64,000 nucleotides of DNA from Sporodiniella umbellata (taxonomy: Eukaryota; Mucoromycota; Mucoromycetes; Mucorales; Rhizopodaceae): assembly GCA_025677835.1 (NCBI GenBank), contig JAIXMR010000055.1, positions 62,001-126,000 of the forward strand, read 5' to 3'. The translations under genes were made by a program, and so were the position numbers. The notes under the pieces are model-generated. The model did no database searches. It saw nothing but the letters and a program-made list of their open reading frames with translations, and had not been told where the DNA came from. This document shows positions 62,242 to 64,000 of the stretch, one piece after another; the first letter of the stretch is position 1, and each line of letters starts with the position of its first letter.

Positions 62242-63717
62242 TTAGTTGGTTTCTTGACTGCGTTTATGACCATCAAGTTCACCTGCTTCGATTTCCTTGG
62301 TTTCATGCAGGTTATCGACTTGACCGCCGACCATCTTTTCAGCTTGAACACCGTCAATGAGATTGTCTACGTTTTCAACGGTCACATCGGCTACGCGAAG
62401 ACAGACGAGGTAAGCCAGAGCCAAACCGACGCCTTCAATGACAAAGTTGACGATCAATTGGTTCATGAACGAGGTATGTGTAGCGTCGACTTGGGCGGAG
62501 ATAGCGTTGGCTGCATTTTGGATGGTCTTGTAAAAGCCACCATAACGAGCAGAACGTTCGGTATCGTTGGTCATTGTGCCCAAGAGCCAGTAGATGAAAC
62601 CTTGATAGATGGCATCGACAAGGCCAAAGACGGCATACAAGACAATGTAACCGCCATAGTTTTCAGAGTAAATATCGACCTTGACAAAGTCAGCAGCCTT
62701 GACACTTTCAAAGGTAAACTTGTTCTGGACAAAGATGGCGCCAATCCAACTGGCAGCGAGCAAAGCCAAGACCAAGGTGTTGGCGATGATGGCACGCGTC
62801 TTACGGTTACCGAGCTTTTCGTAATCCAAGAGCCAACCAAAGAAGCCAGCGCCAATGATTTGACAGAGCCAGTAGACAAAGTTGTTTAGGGAGCGAGCAC
62901 GGATAGAGAAGAATCCACCACCGTTATAGACCTGGAATTGATAGGTGTAGAACCAGTTGGAGCCGGCAAAGAGAGGAATCAAGCAGAGCATCTTCCAGTC
63001 ACGGAACAAGGCCAGGATCTCGACGGCTTCACGGCGCCAGTTGGAGAATTTGTGCAGAGAGACAGGCGAACCGTCAGCACGCACGACCTTGTGGGCAGGC
63101 AAGAGAGCCAGGGCTAGAAAAGCGCCAAAAGCCATGATACACATAAAACCAATGTAGGTGCCAGTAGAGACCGTGTTGTTTGCGTTACCAAAGTTGTTTC
63201 CGAGGGTAATCGCAGCACCGACGGTAGCACCCAAATTGAAAACCATCCAGAAAATCGAAAACGCTTTTCCTTTTCCGTTTTCATCAGGATAGGACATCAT
63301 AATACCAGCTTGGGCGGTCCATAAAAAGCCAGCACCGATACCAAGAATGGCACCGGTAGCAATGGTGAAACCAGCATTGGGTGTAAGGTAAGATCCGACA
63401 TAGAGAACATAAGCCAAAGCGGCAGGTACAAGAATACGATGACCAAAGATGTTGTACCTAGTCACAGCCTATCAGTTCTACCTTTCTTTTTTTTTTTTTT
63501 TCTTATTCACTTACACAGGGGCACCGATCAAAGAGCATACAGTAAAGGTAACAGCCAAAGCAGTATTAGCGTCGTTGGTGACCTTGGGATCTGCCTGGCC
63601 TGCACCGCCCATACCGTTCAAAGCGTTGAACATACCGGGACAACAGAAACAGATGAAGCCCACAAGGAACACTTGAAAGTTTGGGTCGCTGTATCGAAAA
63701 GGTAATTTAAATCCCAT
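62242..63717 (-). CDS. UNC93-like (MFS superfamily) membrane protein
   Basis: Two exons, 63717-63515 and 63457-62242, give 472 residues with about 11-12 hydrophobic segments. MGFKLPFRYSDPNFQVFLVG at the start, FNALNGMGGAGQ in the first loop and GIGAGFLWTAQAGIMMSYP are typical of the fungal UNC93/DUF895 branch. The loop GTMTNDTERSARYGGFYKTI and the ensuing IQNAANAISAQVD also match. The last 40 residues are cytosolic and acidic. UNC93 relatives in animals regulate potassium channels or receptor traffic; fungal members lack a settled substrate. The start is the Met of MGFKLPF, since the upstream reading is a Phe/Pro leader. Confidence 0.88.
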
Positions 63718-63888
63718 CACAATTCTTTGGAGAGGGGGAGGAAAGGGAATATGAAAAAAAAGAGAAAGTTGAAAGAAGAATAAAATCAAGAAAAAAAAAA
63801 AGGTTAATTTTTATACTAAATTGAATGGCAGACAGGGTTACCTAAGCGGATCAAGTTTACCACATTCGGTAAATTGAAAAAAGTGGGG

Positions 63889-63931
<43 letters not shown>

Positions 63932-64000
63932 AAAAATCAGTTATTTCTTTCACCAATAATTTGACAAGTTTCAGTTTCCGGATTTCCCACGTACAGGGAA
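63718..64000. other. upstream region of UNC93-like gene
   Basis: Promoter side of the UNC93-like gene, ending at the window edge. On the minus strand it is pyrimidine-rich next to the start, as in other promoters here. An A run of about 38 sits at 63892-63929. No gene seen. Confidence 0.5.

Overview
This is AT-rich nuclear DNA of a fungus. The genes are split by many short introns (mostly 45-75 nt, GT...AG, several filled with poly-A or poly-T), and intergenic DNA is full of long homopolymer runs. The gene set includes Rac1 alongside fungal Pkc1, an APSES/KilA-N factor, MET10, ECM29, a DHA2 MFS pump and a CaMKK-type kinase. It also contains families common in early-diverging fungi but rare in yeasts: ABITRAM, BCAS3, LRRC58-like, ANKRD40-like and an IRG-type GTPase. 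I read this as Mucoromycota, probably Mucorales. That placement is inference from gene content and intron style; I could not run a phylogeny.

Layout. 0-9 kb: 3' part of DIM1 (rRNA dimethylase), a BCAS3-like WD40 protein, an IRG-type GTPase, ABITRAM and an OAC1-like mitochondrial carrier. 8.6-15.3 kb: MET10 (sulfite reductase flavoprotein) tail to tail with protein kinase C. 15.3-21.2 kb: about 6 kb with no gene I can support. 21.2-28.9 kb: an Xbp1-like APSES/KilA-N factor, a 3.3 kb intergenic stretch, and a gene for a 900-residue secreted protein made of a Kre9/Knh1-like domain followed by a very long array of 29-residue His/Trp/acid repeats. 30.8-36.5 kb: a Tma17-like small protein, an LRRC58-like leucine-rich-repeat protein and an ANKRD40-like protein. 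38.7-44.6 kb: a 16-exon gene for an armadillo-SPRY protein and a small acidic protein. 48.7-52.7 kb: CaMKK-like kinase and RAC1. 53.1-63.7 kb: a DHA2-type MFS transporter, ECM29 and an UNC93-like membrane protein.

Exon joins were worked out by hand and checked by reading-frame closure: for every multi-exon gene the coding exons sum to a multiple of three. Several products come out at family-typical lengths (RAC1 192 aa, ECM29 1793 aa, MET10 1084 aa). Weak points are the first exon of the BCAS3-like gene, the 26-nt intron in the armadillo-SPRY gene, and the two small ORFs.

How the genes relate. There is no obvious metabolic cluster. PKC1, RAC1, the CaMKK-like kinase and the secreted Kre9-like protein all bear on growth, wall and signalling, but the grouping may be chance. 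The best candidate for something undescribed is the secreted repeat protein. Next come the putatively N-myristoylated IRG-type GTPase and the putatively N-myristoylated LRR protein.
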